A stretch of 64,000 nucleotides of DNA from Pseudoxanthomonas sangjuensis (GCF_010211755.1 NZ_PDWR01000019.1:1-64000), one strand, 5' to 3'; positions 1-9,713 are shown, counted from the stretch's first letter. Made by a program: numbers and translations. The notes: generated by a model from the letters alone, not told the origin.

Positions 1-54
1 TCATATTTGTCTGGTAGAGTAATGAGGTACCCTCCTAGCGGCCGTCTCTCCACT

Positions 55-87
55 TCTTCGGGAGAGTCAGAGGTGTGTAAGAGACCG
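55..87 (+). other. Degraded Nextera read-1 adapter (sequencing artefact)
   Basis: Aligned without gaps, 27 of 33 bases match the Nextera transposase read-1 adapter that ends in the 19-bp mosaic end (I compared against the adapter from memory). The bases before it (1-54) are much poorer in GC than the genome and may be further adapter, index or low-quality read. Read in reverse, the stretch encodes a peptide of the type SYTPLTLP, very close to the SYTHLTLP peptide known from adapter-contaminated gene predictions. Biological sequence therefore starts at about position 88, and the window edge is a contig end. Confidence 0.85.
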
Positions 88-175
88 GGGCGGATTGCTG
101 GGGGGCGGTGAGGGCGGCCATCGGAAGCGTGGCGGCCAGGGCAAGACAAACGGCGAACGGCAGCGGTCGCATCAT
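88..175 (-). CDS. Truncated secreted protein (signal peptide only)
   Basis: Only the first 29 or so codons of a leftward gene remain before the adapter sequence interrupts it. The start is one of two adjacent ATG codons (175 or 172). The peptide begins MRPLPFAVCLALAATLP and continues with small residues to an Ala-rich cleavage region (MAALTA, then PQQSAP). This is a typical Sec signal peptide with a positive N-end and a hydrophobic core. The mature protein is missing, so no function can be given. The codons beyond position 88 read through adapter and should not be annotated. It is divergent from the efflux operon that starts at 545. Confidence 0.55.
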
Positions 176-544
176 GTCGTGTTTCCGGATTTCCCGATTT
201 GCGCGCGCCGCGTCCACCGCGGCACTTGGCTGCGGGCGAGTATAGCCTGCCGTTCACGAAGACCGCCACGGTAGCGGTAGGCTGTCGGCTTCGATCGCGA
301 TTCCGCACGGCGCCGGGCCATGCCGCGGTGCCCGGCAACGCGTGGTTGCCGGTGCACGCCTGCAACGCTTTCCGCGCTTTCCGCGTCCATTACCGGGATG
401 GCAAACGGCTTGAAGGTCCACCCGGCCGGATAACGAAGAGGCGCAAGCAGACTTCCCATCGCAAGTCACCATTACCTTCGGCATGAGAATCACCGCGGTC
501 GAGTGATATACCTTGATACAACACCTAAACAACGGTCCCCACCC
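176..544. other. Divergent intergenic region
   Basis: No convincing gene is present. The short reading frames here have poor composition and no ribosome-binding sites. The region must carry the promoters of the truncated secreted gene and of the efflux operon, but I could not pick out a clear -35/-10 pair. It holds one compact hairpin at 332-352 (8-bp perfect stem, 5-nt loop), without a T run on either side. Confidence 0.5.
332..352. repeat. 8-bp inverted repeat, 5-nt loop
   Basis: The arms CCGGCAAC (332-339) and GTTGCCGG (345-352) are perfectly complementary around the loop GCGTG. The stem can extend outwards through GTGC/GCAC with one bulge. No T tract follows on either strand, so it is not an obvious terminator. 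It may be a regulator site or a transcript structure upstream of the efflux operon. Confidence 0.4.
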
Positions 545-1717
545 ATGCTTCCGTCCGCCCGCCTGCCCCGTCGGCTCCCCCTGCGAACACTAGTTTTCAC
601 CCTGATCGCCCTGACCGGGGCATTCGCCCTGAGCGCCTGCAAGGCGGGCAAGGGCGGCGAAGGCGCCGGCAAGCCCGGCGAGGCCGACAAGGGCCCGGAT
701 GCGGTGCCGGTGGAAGTGGCCAAGGCCGAGCGCCGCGCCATCGCCGCCAGCTACGCCAACACCGCCACCCTGGAGCCGCGGGCGGAATCGCAGGTCGTCG
801 CCAAGACTTCCGGCGTGGCCCTGGCGGTACTCGTCGAGGAAGGCCAGCAGGTCAAGGCCGGGCAGCCGCTGGTGCGCCTGGATCCCGACCGCGCCCGCCT
901 GGCCGTGGCCCAGGCCGAGGCGCAGATGCTCAAGCTGGAGAACAGCTATGCGCGCGCGCAGAAGCTGGTCGCGCAGCAGATGATCAGCGCCAACGACCTG
1001 GACGAGATCAAGTACAACTTGGCCAATGCCCGCGCCCAGTACAACTCGGCCAAGCTGGAACTGTCCTACACCACGGTCACCGCGCCGATTTCCGGCGTGA
1101 TCGCCTCGCGCGACATCAAGCCGGGCAACTTCGTGCAGATCAACTCGCCGATCATCCGCATCGTCGACAGCAGCCGGCTCGAGGCCACGCTCAACGTGCC
1201 CGAGCGCGAGATCGCCAAGCTCGAGCCGGGGCAGAAGGTGACGTTGACCGCCGACGCGCTGCCGGGCCGGCTGTTCACCGGCACCGTGGACCGCGTGTCG
1301 CCGGTGATCGACACCGGCAAGGGCACCTTCCGCGTGGTCGCCGCGTTCGCCGGCGATGGCGAACTGCAGGCGGGCATGTTCAGCCGCCTGAGCATCAACT
1401 ACGACCAGCGCGCCGACGCGCTGGTGGTGCCGCGCAACGCCTTGCTCGAGGACGGCGGCGACCCGGCGGTGTACGTGGTCCGCGACGACAAGGCGCAGCG
1501 CGCCAGCCTGAAGCTGGGTTACGACGACGCCGGCTGGATCGAGGTGCGCGAAGGGCTGAAGGAAGGCGACGCCGTGGTCGTCGCCGGCAAGGCCGCGTTG
1601 CGCGAAGGCAGCGCGGTGCAGGTGCTCGGCGCCGCCGGGGCCAAGCCCGCGGCCGCGAAGGCGACCGCAAAGGCCGGCGACGGCAAGTCGGCCGTTCCCG
1701 CACAGGCCGCGCAATGA
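545..1717 (+). CDS. RND efflux periplasmic adaptor lipoprotein (MFP)
   Basis: A 390-residue membrane-fusion protein that links an inner-membrane RND pump to an outer-membrane channel. The N-terminus is a lipoprotein signal: charged residues to 14, a hydrophobic core, then lipobox LSAC with Cys32 as the lipidated residue. A barrel-sandwich (biotinyl-lipoyl) domain, a coiled-coil hairpin (AEAQMLKLENSYARAQKLV) and a beta-barrel follow. The C-terminus is a low-complexity Ala/Lys tail. I prefer the ATG at 545 over a GTG at 503 because it gives a compact signal peptide, although neither has a strong Shine-Dalgarno site. The stop overlaps the ATG of the first permease by 4 bp, so the three efflux genes form one operon. 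The substrate cannot be told from sequence. Confidence 0.9.
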   Translation: MLPSARLPRRLPLRTLVFTLIALTGAFALSACKAGKGGEGAGKPGEADKGPDAVPVEVAKAERRAIAASYANTATLEPRAESQVVAKTSGVALAVLVEEGQQVKAGQPLVRLDPDRARLAVAQAEAQMLKLENSYARAQKLVAQQMISANDLDEIKYNLANARAQYNSAKLELSYTTVTAPISGVIASRDIKPGNFVQINSPIIRIVDSSRLEATLNVPEREIAKLEPGQKVTLTADALPGRLFTGTVDRVSPVIDTGKGTFRVVAAFAGDGELQAGMFSRLSINYDQRADALVVPRNALLEDGGDPAVYVVRDDKAQRASLKLGYDDAGWIEVREGLKEGDAVVVAGKAALREGSAVQVLGAAGAKPAAAKATAKAGDGKSAVPAQAAQ

Positions 1718-4700
1718 CGGCGCCGGCTTCCGGGGGACACGGGCACGGCGACCACGTGCCGCACGATCCGTTGGCCGCGCCCGGCGGCTTCAACCTGGTC
1801 GAATTCGCCACGCGCCGTCGCGTCACCATCGCGATGATGACGCTGACCCTGGTGCTGTTCGGCCTGATCTCGCTGTCGAGCCTGAAGGTCGAACTGCTGC
1901 CGGACCTGAGCTATCCCACGCTGACCGTGCGCACCGACTACGAAGGCGCCGCGCCTGCGGAAGTCGAAACCCTGATCTCGCGACCGGCCGAGGAGGCGCT
2001 GGGCATCGTCAAGGGCCTGCGCAAGCTCAAGTCGATCTCGCGCACCGGGCAGAGCGACGTGGTGCTCGAGTTCGCCTGGGGCACGGACATGGAGCAGGCC
2101 GGCCTGGACGTGCGCGACAAGATGGAGACGCTGCAGCTGCCGCTGGACGCGAAGCCGCCGGTGCTGCTGCGCTTCAATCCGTCCACGCAGCCGATCATGC
2201 GCCTGGCGCTGTCGTCGAAGCAGGAAGGCGGCGGCGAGGCCGACGCGATCCGCCGGCTGATGGAATTGCGCCGCTACGCCGACGAAGACCTCAAGCGCAA
2301 GCTCGAGCCGGTCAGCGGCGTGGCCGCGGTCAAGGTCGGCGGCGGCCTGGAGGACGAAATCCAGGTCGACATCGACCAGCGCCGGCTGGCCCAGCTGGGC
2401 CTGTCGCTGGACAACGTGATCCAGCGCCTGCAGCAGGAAAACGTCAACCTGTCCGGCGGCCGCCTGGAAGAAGGTTCGCAGCGCTACCTGGTGCGCACGG
2501 TCAACCAGTTCGCCACGGTCGAGCAGATGCGCGAGATGCTGCTGACCACGGCCGGCGGCTCGAGCGCGTCCTCGACCGGCGACAACGCGCAGCTGATGTC
2601 GGCGATCCTCGGCAGCCGCGACCCGAACGTGATCGCGGCGCTGCGCGGGAACGGGTCCGGCGGCGCCACGCCGGTGGTGCGGCTGAAGGACGTGGCCGAC
2701 GTGCGCCAGGGCTACAAGGAACGCGAGGCGGTGATCCGCAGCGGCGGCCACGAGGCGGTGGAGCTGGCGATCTACAAGGAAGGCGACGCCAACACGGTGT
2801 CGACCGCGGATGCGCTGGAAGCGCGCCTGAAGCTGATCCGCGAACAGATGCCCAAGGACATCGAGATGTCCGTGGTCGAGGACCAGTCGGTGTTCATCCG
2901 CCACGCGATCAGCGACGTGAAGGTCGATGCGGTGATCGGCGGCCTGCTGTCGATCCTGATCATCTTCCTGTTCCTCAAGGACGGCTGGAGCACCTTCGTC
3001 ATCTCGTTGTCGTTGCCGGTGTCGATCATCACCACGTTCTTCTTCATGGGCCAGCTCGGCCTGAGCCTGAACGTGATGTCGCTGGGCGGCCTGGCCCTGG
3101 CGACGGGCCTGGTCGTCGACGACTCCATCGTCGTGCTCGAATCGATCGCCAAGGCGCGCGAGCGCGGCCTCGGCATCCTCGACGCGGCCATCGCCGGCAC
3201 CCGCGAAGTGTTCATGGCCGTAGTCGCCTCCACCCTGACCACGATCGCGGTGTTCCTGCCGCTGGTGTTCGTGCAGGGCATCGCCGGGCAGCTGTTCCGC
3301 GACCAGGCGCTGACCGTGGCGATCGCCATCGCGGTGTCGCTGGTGGTGTCGATGACGCTGATCCCGATGCTCAGCGCGCTGAAGGGCCGCCCGCCGCTGG
3401 AATTCCCGGAAGAGGCGCCGCGCGGGCGCTGGCAGCCGGAGCAGAAATGGAAGCGGCCGGCGGCTTTCGCGCGCCGCGGCTTCGTCGCGGTGTTCAAGGG
3501 CATCTTCTTCGGCGCGGCGTGGTCGGTGGTGCGCGTCTTCCGCGGCATCGCCGCCGTGGTCGGGCCGGTGATGCGCAAGGCCAGCGACCTGGCGATGGCG
3601 CCGTACCACCGCGCCGAAGCCGCCTACCTGCGGATCCTTCCCGCCGCGCTGGGCCGGCCGGGGCGGGTGCTGGGCGGCGCGGCGCTGGCGTTCGCGCTGA
3701 CCCTGGTGGTGTTGCCGTTCCTCGGCGCCGACCTGATCCCGCAGCTGGCGCAGGACCGCTTCGAGATGACCGCCAAGCTGCCGCCGGGCACGCCGCTGGC
3801 GCAGACCGACGCGCTGATCCGCGACGTGCAGCAGAAGCATGCGAAGGAGGACGGCGTGCGCCTGCTGTACGGCGTGTCCGGCACCGGCACGCGGCTGGAC
3901 GCCAGCCCGACCGAAAGCGGCGAGAACATCGGCAAGCTGACGGTGGTGATGGACGACACCTCGCGCGAGGCGGAGCTGACCGACAAGCTGCGCGAAACGC
4001 TGAAGGCGTATCCCGCCGCGCAGGTCGACTTCGCCCGTCCGGAGCTGTTCTCGCTGTCGCCGCCGCTGGAAATCGAGATCGAAGGCAACGACCTCGAGGC
4101 GATCCGCGTGGCCGGCAACAAGCTCGCCGGCATGCTGCGCAACAGTCCGCACTACGCCGACGTCAAGTCGACCGTGGAGCAGGGCTTCCCGGAAATCCAG
4201 GTGGTGTTCGACCAGGACCGCGCCGCCGCGATGGGCCTGACCACGCGCCAGATCGCCGATGCGGTGGTCAACAAGGTGCGCGGCAACGTCGCCACCCGCT
4301 ACAGCTTCCGCGACCGCAAGATCGACGTGCTGGTGCGCGTGCAGGAGTCCGAGCGCTCCTCGGTCGACGACATCCGTCGCCTGATCGTGAACCCCACGGG
4401 CAGCGCGCCGGTGGAGCTGGCCTCGGTCGCCGACGTGGTTTCGACCACCGGCCCCAGCGAAATCCACCGCGCCGACCAGCGCCGCGTCGCGATCGTCTCG
4501 GCCAACCTGCGCGACATCGACCTGGGCGCGGCGGTCATCGAGGTGGAGAAGATGGTGGCCGAGAACCCGCTCGGCGCGGAGGTCGGCATGCGCATCGGCG
4601 GCCAGGGCGAGGAACTGGGCGAGTCGATCAAGTCGCTGCTGTTCGCGTTCGGCCTGGCGGTGTTCCTGGTCTACCTGGTGATGGCCTCGCAGTTCGAGTC

Positions 4701-5211
4701 GCTGCTGCACCCGTTCGTGATCCTGTTCACCATCCCGCTGGCGCTGGTCGGCGCGGTCGGCGCGCTGGCGATGACCGGATCGCCGGTGTCGGTGGTCGTC
4801 TTCATCGGCCTGATCTTGCTGGTTGGCCTGGTGGTGAAGAACGCGATCATCCTGATCGACAAGGTCAACCAGTTGCGCGAGGAAGGCGTGGCCAAGCGCG
4901 AGGCGCTGGTGGAGGGCGCGCGCTCGCGACTGCGCCCGATCATGATGACCACGCTGTGCGCGGTGTTCGGCTTCCTGCCGCTGGCGCTGGCCTTCGGCGA
5001 AGGCGCGGAAGTGCGCAGTCCCATGGCCATCACCGTGATCGGCGGCCTGCTGGTGTCGACCATGCTGACCCTGGTGGTGATCCCGATCGTCTACGACCTG
5101 CTGGACCGCAAGCCGGACGAGTACTACGCCGAGCGCGGCCGCCGCGCGCGCAACGCCGCCGCGCAGGTCGCCGAGGTCCTCGCCCACGACCATGATCCCT
5201 TGAAGGGGTGA
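1714..5211 (+). CDS. RND efflux permease (first of two)
   Basis: A large (1165 aa) inner-membrane proton-driven pump of the HAE1/AcrB superfamily. The first TM helix follows an unusual His/Gly-rich N-terminal leader (GGHGHGDHVPHDP, about residues 6-18), and two big periplasmic porter regions alternate with two six-helix bundles. The TM4 motif LVVDDSIVVLES (about residues 466-478) carries the paired acidic residues of the proton relay. The C-terminal half has the matching KNAIILIDK motif. A roughly 100-residue insertion between the halves (PPLEFPEEAPRGRWQPEQ onwards, rich in Arg/Trp) makes it longer than the usual 1020-1050 residues. It is translationally coupled to the adaptor (4-bp overlap). 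The second permease follows after 4 bp, so a heteromeric pump of the MdtBC kind is possible but not shown. Confidence 0.92.
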   Translation: MTAPASGGHGHGDHVPHDPLAAPGGFNLVEFATRRRVTIAMMTLTLVLFGLISLSSLKVELLPDLSYPTLTVRTDYEGAAPAEVETLISRPAEEALGIVKGLRKLKSISRTGQSDVVLEFAWGTDMEQAGLDVRDKMETLQLPLDAKPPVLLRFNPSTQPIMRLALSSKQEGGGEADAIRRLMELRRYADEDLKRKLEPVSGVAAVKVGGGLEDEIQVDIDQRRLAQLGLSLDNVIQRLQQENVNLSGGRLEEGSQRYLVRTVNQFATVEQMREMLLTTAGGSSASSTGDNAQLMSAILGSRDPNVIAALRGNGSGGATPVVRLKDVADVRQGYKEREAVIRSGGHEAVELAIYKEGDANTVSTADALEARLKLIREQMPKDIEMSVVEDQSVFIRHAISDVKVDAVIGGLLSILIIFLFLKDGWSTFVISLSLPVSIITTFFFMGQLGLSLNVMSLGGLALATGLVVDDSIVVLESIAKARERGLGILDAAIAGTREVFMAVVASTLTTIAVFLPLVFVQGIAGQLFRDQALTVAIAIAVSLVVSMTLIPMLSALKGRPPLEFPEEAPRGRWQPEQKWKRPAAFARRGFVAVFKGIFFGAAWSVVRVFRGIAAVVGPVMRKASDLAMAPYHRAEAAYLRILPAALGRPGRVLGGAALAFALTLVVLPFLGADLIPQLAQDRFEMTAKLPPGTPLAQTDALIRDVQQKHAKEDGVRLLYGVSGTGTRLDASPTESGENIGKLTVVMDDTSREAELTDKLRETLKAYPAAQVDFARPELFSLSPPLEIEIEGNDLEAIRVAGNKLAGMLRNSPHYADVKSTVEQGFPEIQVVFDQDRAAAMGLTTRQIADAVVNKVRGNVATRYSFRDRKIDVLVRVQESERSSVDDIRRLIVNPTGSAPVELASVADVVSTTGPSEIHRADQRRVAIVSANLRDIDLGAAVIEVEKMVAENPLGAEVGMRIGGQGEELGESIKSLLFAFGLAVFLVYLVMASQFESLLHPFVILFTIPLALVGAVGALAMTGSPVSVVVFIGLILLVGLVVKNAIILIDKVNQLREEGVAKREALVEGARSRLRPIMMTTLCAVFGFLPLALAFGEGAEVRSPMAITVIGGLLVSTMLTLVVIPIVYDLLDRKPDEYYAERGRRARNAAAQVAEVLAHDHDPLKG

Positions 5212-5215
5212 GCGG

Positions 5216-8200
5216 ATGAACATCACCGAACTGTCGATCCGCCGCCCGGTCACCACGATCATGCTGTTCGTGTCGATGGTGGCGATCGGCCTGATCGCCT
5301 CGTTCCGCCTGCCGCTGGAAGCCGAACCGGAAGCCACCATCCCGTTCTTCTTCGTCTCGCTGCCGTACGCCGGCTCCACGCCGGAAGAGGTCGAGCGCAA
5401 CATCCTGCGCCCGGTGGAGGAAGCGCTGTCGACGATGTCCGGGATCAAGACGATGAACTCGCGCGCCAACGCCGAGGGCGCCTCGGTGCAGGTCGAGTTC
5501 TCCGACTGGGGCAAGGACATCGCCATCGCGGCCTCGGACGCGCGCGAGCGCATCGACGCGATCCGCGACCAGTTGCCCGACGATTTCCGCCGCTATTACG
5601 TGCAGCGCTGGAGCACCAGCGACCAGGAGGCGATCAGCCTGCGCCTGACCAGCGAAACCGACCTGACCGCGCGCGCGGACCTGATCGAGCGCACCATCAA
5701 GCAGCGCCTGGAGCGCCTGCCCGGCGTGGCCCGCGTCGAAGTGGAGGGCGTGGCCAAACAGGAAGTGCTGGTGGCGCTGGACAAGGACCGGCTCAGCGCG
5801 CACGGCGTGGCCCTGAACGACCTGGTGCAGAAGCTGCAGGCGGCGAACTTCTCGGTCTCCGCCGGACAGATCACCGAGGCCGGGCAGCGCCTGCGCGTCC
5901 AGCCCAAGGGCGAACTGCTGGAGTTGCAGCAGCTGCGCGACCTGCCCATCGGCAACGCCGGCACGCGGCTTTCCGACATCGCCGAGGTCTCGCTGCAACC
6001 GCAGCGGATGAACTACGTGCGCAAGATGGACGGCAAGCCCAGCGTGGGCGTGGACATCTACAAGGAACGCGCCGCCAACCTGGTGGACCTGTCGCGCAAC
6101 ATCCGCGAGGAGTTGAAGCAGCTCGAGGCCGATCCCGCCCTGCAGGGTATCGCCATCGAAACCGCCTGGGACCAGGGCGCGGCGGTGACCGCGTCGCTGC
6201 TGGCGCTGGCCGAGGCCGGCGGCATCGGCCTGGTGCTGTCGGTCATCGTGCTGTACGCCTTCCTGCGCCATTGGCCGTCCACGCTGATGGTGACCACGGC
6301 CATCCCGATCTGCTTCGTCATGACCCTCGGCTTCATGTACTTCGCCGGGATCACCCTCAACATCCTGTCGATGATGGGCCTGCTGCTGGCGGTCGGCATG
6401 CTGGTGGACAACGCGGTGGTCGTGGTCGAAAGCATCTACCAGGAGCGCGAGCGCTATCCGGACAAGCCGTGGCTGGCCTCGATCGTCGGCACCCGCCACG
6501 TCGCCATCGCCCTGTCCGCCGGCACCCTGTGCCACTGCGTGGTGTTCCTGCCGATGCTGTTCGGCGAGAAGAACATCATCAGCATCTACCTGGCCCAGCT
6601 GGCAGTGACCATCTCGGTATCGCTGCTGGCTTCGTGGCTGGTCGCGATCAGCCTGATCCCGATGCTGTCGGCGCGCATGCGGACGCCGCCGGCGCTGAAG
6701 TCGCCGTGGATCGCCGGCCTGCAGCAACGCTACGCGCGCGTACTGCGCTGGACCCTGGACCACCGCGGCTGGAGCGTGGCGGGCATCGCCCTGATCACCG
6801 CGCTCAGCGTCGTGCCGATGAAGATGACCAAGGGCGGCGGCGACGATAGCGACCCCACGGAAATCAACATCTTCTACCAGTGGCGCGGCGCGTACTCGAA
6901 GGAGGACATGGGCAAGGAAGTGGCCAAGGTCGAGGACTTCGTCAACGCCCACCGCCAGGAATTCAGGATCAAGCAGGTCTACAGCCGTTACAGCGAGCAG
7001 GGTTGGGCCTCGACCCGCCTGTACCTGGACGGGGTCAAGGACCCCGAACAGAGCAAGCAGATCCAGGAACAGGTGCGCAAGGGCCTGCCGAAATCGGCGC
7101 GCGCCAACATCGGCATCGGCTGGCCCGGCGACATGGGCAACCAGGGGCAGGGCATCAAGTTCAGCCTGATCGGCGATTCCAGCCAGACGCTGAAGGAACT
7201 GTCCGACGACATCGTGCCGATGCTGTCGCGCAATCCGAAGCTGCGCGACGTGCGCGTGGACACCGGCGACGCCAACACCGAGCTGACGGTGCAGGTGGAC
7301 CGCGAACGCGCCGCCGCCTACGGCTTCAGCGCCCAGCAAGTGGCGCAGTTCATCGGCATGGCCCTGCGCGGATCGAGCCTGCGCGATTTCCACCGCGGCG
7401 ACGTGGAAATCCCGGTCAACGTGCGTTTCGCCGGTTCCGAGGACTACGCCATCGAGGACCTGTCCACCTTCATGGTGCGCACCCCGAGCGGCCAGGAAGT
7501 GCCGTTGCTGGCGATGGTCAACGTCGGCGTGACGCCGTCGGCCACGTCGATCCAGCGCCTGAACCGGCAGACCATGCTGCGGGTGGAAGCGGGGCTGGCC
7601 AAGGACGTGCCGATGGACGAGGCGCGCAAGGAGATCGAGACGATGCTCAAGGGCGTGCAGTTCCCGCCCGGCTACGGCTACACCTTCAACACCGGCGGCT
7701 TCAACATCAACTTCGACGGCATGTCGCAGATGATGAGGAGCATCGGCATCGCCCTGGTGCTGATGGTGGTGATCATGGCCGCGGTGTTCGAGTCGCTGCT
7801 GTTCCCGCTGGCGATCATGTCCTGCGTGGTGTTCTCCATCTTCGGCGTGTACTGGCTGTTCTGGATCACCGGCACCGAGATGAACATCATGGCGGTGATC
7901 GGCATCCTGGTGCTGATGGGTGTGGTGGTGAACAACGGCATCGTGATGATCGAGCACATCAACAACCTGCGCCGGCGCGGCCTGCCGCGCACCGAGGCGC
8001 TGATCGAAGGCAGCCGCGAGCGGTTGCGCCCGATCATGATGACCATGGGCACCGCGATCCTGGCGATGATCCCGATCGCGCTGAACACCGAGACCGCGCG
8101 CGGCATGCCGCCGTACTTCCCGATGGCGCGCGCCATCGCCGGCGGGCTGGCGTTCTCGACCGTGGTCAGTCTGCTGTTCCTGCCGACCATCTACGCGATC

Positions 8201-8296
8201 CTGGACGACATCCGCAACGGCTCGAAGCGGCTGGCGGCGAAGGCGCGCGGCAACAGGGCCGCGGCGGGAGCGGCAATGGCCGAAGAGGGTGCATGA
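5216..8296 (+). CDS. RND efflux permease (second of two)
   Basis: A 1026-residue RND permease of normal length with 12 predicted TM helices and two periplasmic porter loops. The TM4 motif GMLVDNAVVVVES (about residues 393-405) keeps one acidic residue where the first permease has a DD pair, and the second half has VVNNGIVMIEH. The start is preceded by AAGGGG overlapping the end of the first permease, with 4 bp between genes, so co-translation is likely. Sequence divergence between the two pumps suggests that they are not a recent duplication. No outer-membrane factor (TolC/OprM type) is encoded nearby, so the complex must borrow one. Two RND pumps with one adaptor recall MdtABC, but assignment to that system would need a tree. 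Confidence 0.9.
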   Translation: MNITELSIRRPVTTIMLFVSMVAIGLIASFRLPLEAEPEATIPFFFVSLPYAGSTPEEVERNILRPVEEALSTMSGIKTMNSRANAEGASVQVEFSDWGKDIAIAASDARERIDAIRDQLPDDFRRYYVQRWSTSDQEAISLRLTSETDLTARADLIERTIKQRLERLPGVARVEVEGVAKQEVLVALDKDRLSAHGVALNDLVQKLQAANFSVSAGQITEAGQRLRVQPKGELLELQQLRDLPIGNAGTRLSDIAEVSLQPQRMNYVRKMDGKPSVGVDIYKERAANLVDLSRNIREELKQLEADPALQGIAIETAWDQGAAVTASLLALAEAGGIGLVLSVIVLYAFLRHWPSTLMVTTAIPICFVMTLGFMYFAGITLNILSMMGLLLAVGMLVDNAVVVVESIYQERERYPDKPWLASIVGTRHVAIALSAGTLCHCVVFLPMLFGEKNIISIYLAQLAVTISVSLLASWLVAISLIPMLSARMRTPPALKSPWIAGLQQRYARVLRWTLDHRGWSVAGIALITALSVVPMKMTKGGGDDSDPTEINIFYQWRGAYSKEDMGKEVAKVEDFVNAHRQEFRIKQVYSRYSEQGWASTRLYLDGVKDPEQSKQIQEQVRKGLPKSARANIGIGWPGDMGNQGQGIKFSLIGDSSQTLKELSDDIVPMLSRNPKLRDVRVDTGDANTELTVQVDRERAAAYGFSAQQVAQFIGMALRGSSLRDFHRGDVEIPVNVRFAGSEDYAIEDLSTFMVRTPSGQEVPLLAMVNVGVTPSATSIQRLNRQTMLRVEAGLAKDVPMDEARKEIETMLKGVQFPPGYGYTFNTGGFNINFDGMSQMMRSIGIALVLMVVIMAAVFESLLFPLAIMSCVVFSIFGVYWLFWITGTEMNIMAVIGILVLMGVVVNNGIVMIEHINNLRRRGLPRTEALIEGSRERLRPIMMTMGTAILAMIPIALNTETARGMPPYFPMARAIAGGLAFSTVVSLLFLPTIYAILDDIRNGSKRLAAKARGNRAAAGAAMAEEGA

Positions 8297-8459
8297 CGGC
8301 ACGCGGCGACGAGGGGCGCCGCGGGCCTTTCCGATGCTCCATTGCGGGTGCGGCTGGAACTTTCCGCGATCCGGCCTGCGGCGGCATCGAGATCGTCTTG
8401 GGTGCGACTATTGCCCTGGGGGGCGTGGCGCTGGCCGGACGCGGGCCAGGAATCCGCGT

Positions 8460-9689
8460 TCAGACCAGCTTGCCCAGCATGCGCAGCCCGCCGGTCCACA
8501 CGCCGATGGCGGTGCCGAGGCTGGTCAGGAAGAAGTTCAGCAGCACCCGCGCCACGCGGTTCCTCCACCAGCCCCTGACCGTGTTGACGTCGTCGCGCAG
8601 GGCCAGGAAATCGGCGTAGGTCGGCTTGCGCAGCGTCGCTTCGACGAAGGCGCTGACCGTGCCAGAAGCCAGCGCCGGGTGCAGCGGAGTCAGCGGCGAG
8701 GCGACGAAGGCGGAAAGGATGCTCAGCGGATGTCCGCCGGCGATGGCGCAACCGATCGCGCCGAGGATGCCGGTGGCCAGCACCCATTGCACGATCAGGT
8801 CGGCGCCGACGTCGACGCCGCCCTTCCAGAAGCCCCAGGCGAAGCCGCCGAGCAGGAACGCGGCGATGGCCAGTTCCATCCACGGCACGCGCGACTTCGG
8901 CTTCACCGCCTCCAGTTCGCGCTTGACCGCATCGGGCGCAGCGCGGTCTTCGGCGAGATGCTTCGCCATGCCGGCGAGGTGGCCGGCGCCGACCACGGCC
9001 AGCACTTCGCGGGCGCCCGAGGCCGCGTCCGCGGACTCGCGCAGGCGCGCGGCCATGTAGCGGTCGCGCTCGGCGATGACGGCTTCGTACAGCGCCGGGT
9101 TGCCGCCGGCGAATTCGCCGAAGCTGGCTTCCAGCAGGTCGCCCTGCTTGAGTTTTTCGATCTCGTCGTTGGCGACTTCCTCGTCGACGAACAGCGCCGC
9201 GAGGATGCCGCCGCCGAGCTTGGCGCGGTCCCACCAGCCGAGTTTCTGCCGCGCGCGCTTGAAGGTCAGGCCGACCTCGCGGTCGATCAGGTGCAGGGCC
9301 AGGCCGCGTTCGCGCGCGTCGTGCGCGGCGGCCTTCAGTTCCGCGCCGGGTTCGACGCCGAGCTGCTCGGCGAGGCGGCGCTGGTAGGCGGCAAGGGCGA
9401 GGTTGGCGGCGAACATCGCGGTCTTGCCGTCGCGGATCACCTGGACCAGGTCGAGCTTCGCCATCGAATCCGGGTCGGTCAGCGCCTGCAGGCGGCCGGC
9501 GTCGAGTTCCACCGCGACGGTGTCGAAGGCGCCGCTGGCGACCGCTCCGCGCACCGCGTCGACGCTGGCCTTCGACACGTGCGCGGTGCCGAGCAGGGTG
9601 TAGCGCACGCCATCGCGCTCGACGATGCGGTGCGGCTGGCCGGCGAGGCCGGGCTGAAGGTGCGTGTCCGGGGTTTCGGTGGCGTGCAA
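8460..9689 (-). CDS. TraB/PrgY-family membrane protein
   Basis: A 409-residue protein of the TraB family (the family includes GumN and enterococcal PrgY; a metallopeptidase-like activity has been suggested). Visible motifs are LLGTAHVSKAS (about 32-42), VAVELD, and GAGHLAGM (about 235). The N-terminal soluble domain is followed by about four hydrophobic helices in the last 140 residues, for example MELAIAAFLLGGFAWGFW and LIVQWVLATGILGAIG. I chose a TTG start at 9689 because AGGAAAA lies 6-10 nt upstream and the protein then begins just before the conserved domain. The only upstream ATG (9788) would add 33 Arg-rich residues and span a hairpin. The role in bacteria is poorly defined. It stands alone, 122 bp downstream of the hydrolase gene. 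Confidence 0.85.
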   Translation of the reverse strand: MHATETPDTHLQPGLAGQPHRIVERDGVRYTLLGTAHVSKASVDAVRGAVASGAFDTVAVELDAGRLQALTDPDSMAKLDLVQVIRDGKTAMFAANLALAAYQRRLAEQLGVEPGAELKAAAHDARERGLALHLIDREVGLTFKRARQKLGWWDRAKLGGGILAALFVDEEVANDEIEKLKQGDLLEASFGEFAGGNPALYEAVIAERDRYMAARLRESADAASGAREVLAVVGAGHLAGMAKHLAEDRAAPDAVKRELEAVKPKSRVPWMELAIAAFLLGGFAWGFWKGGVDVGADLIVQWVLATGILGAIGCAIAGGHPLSILSAFVASPLTPLHPALASGTVSAFVEATLRKPTYADFLALRDDVNTVRGWWRNRVARVLLNFFLTSLGTAIGVWTGGLRMLGKLV

Positions 9690-9713
9690 GCGGATTTTCC
9701 TGCGGAGGAACGG

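Noticed and set aside
1519-8302. Very long minus-strand frames (1344 and 1090 codons) opposite the RND genes
   Set aside because: They are antisense shadows of high-GC coding sequence, full of His/Arg/Gln-rich low-complexity residues and with no recognisable domains; the plus-strand genes are clear.
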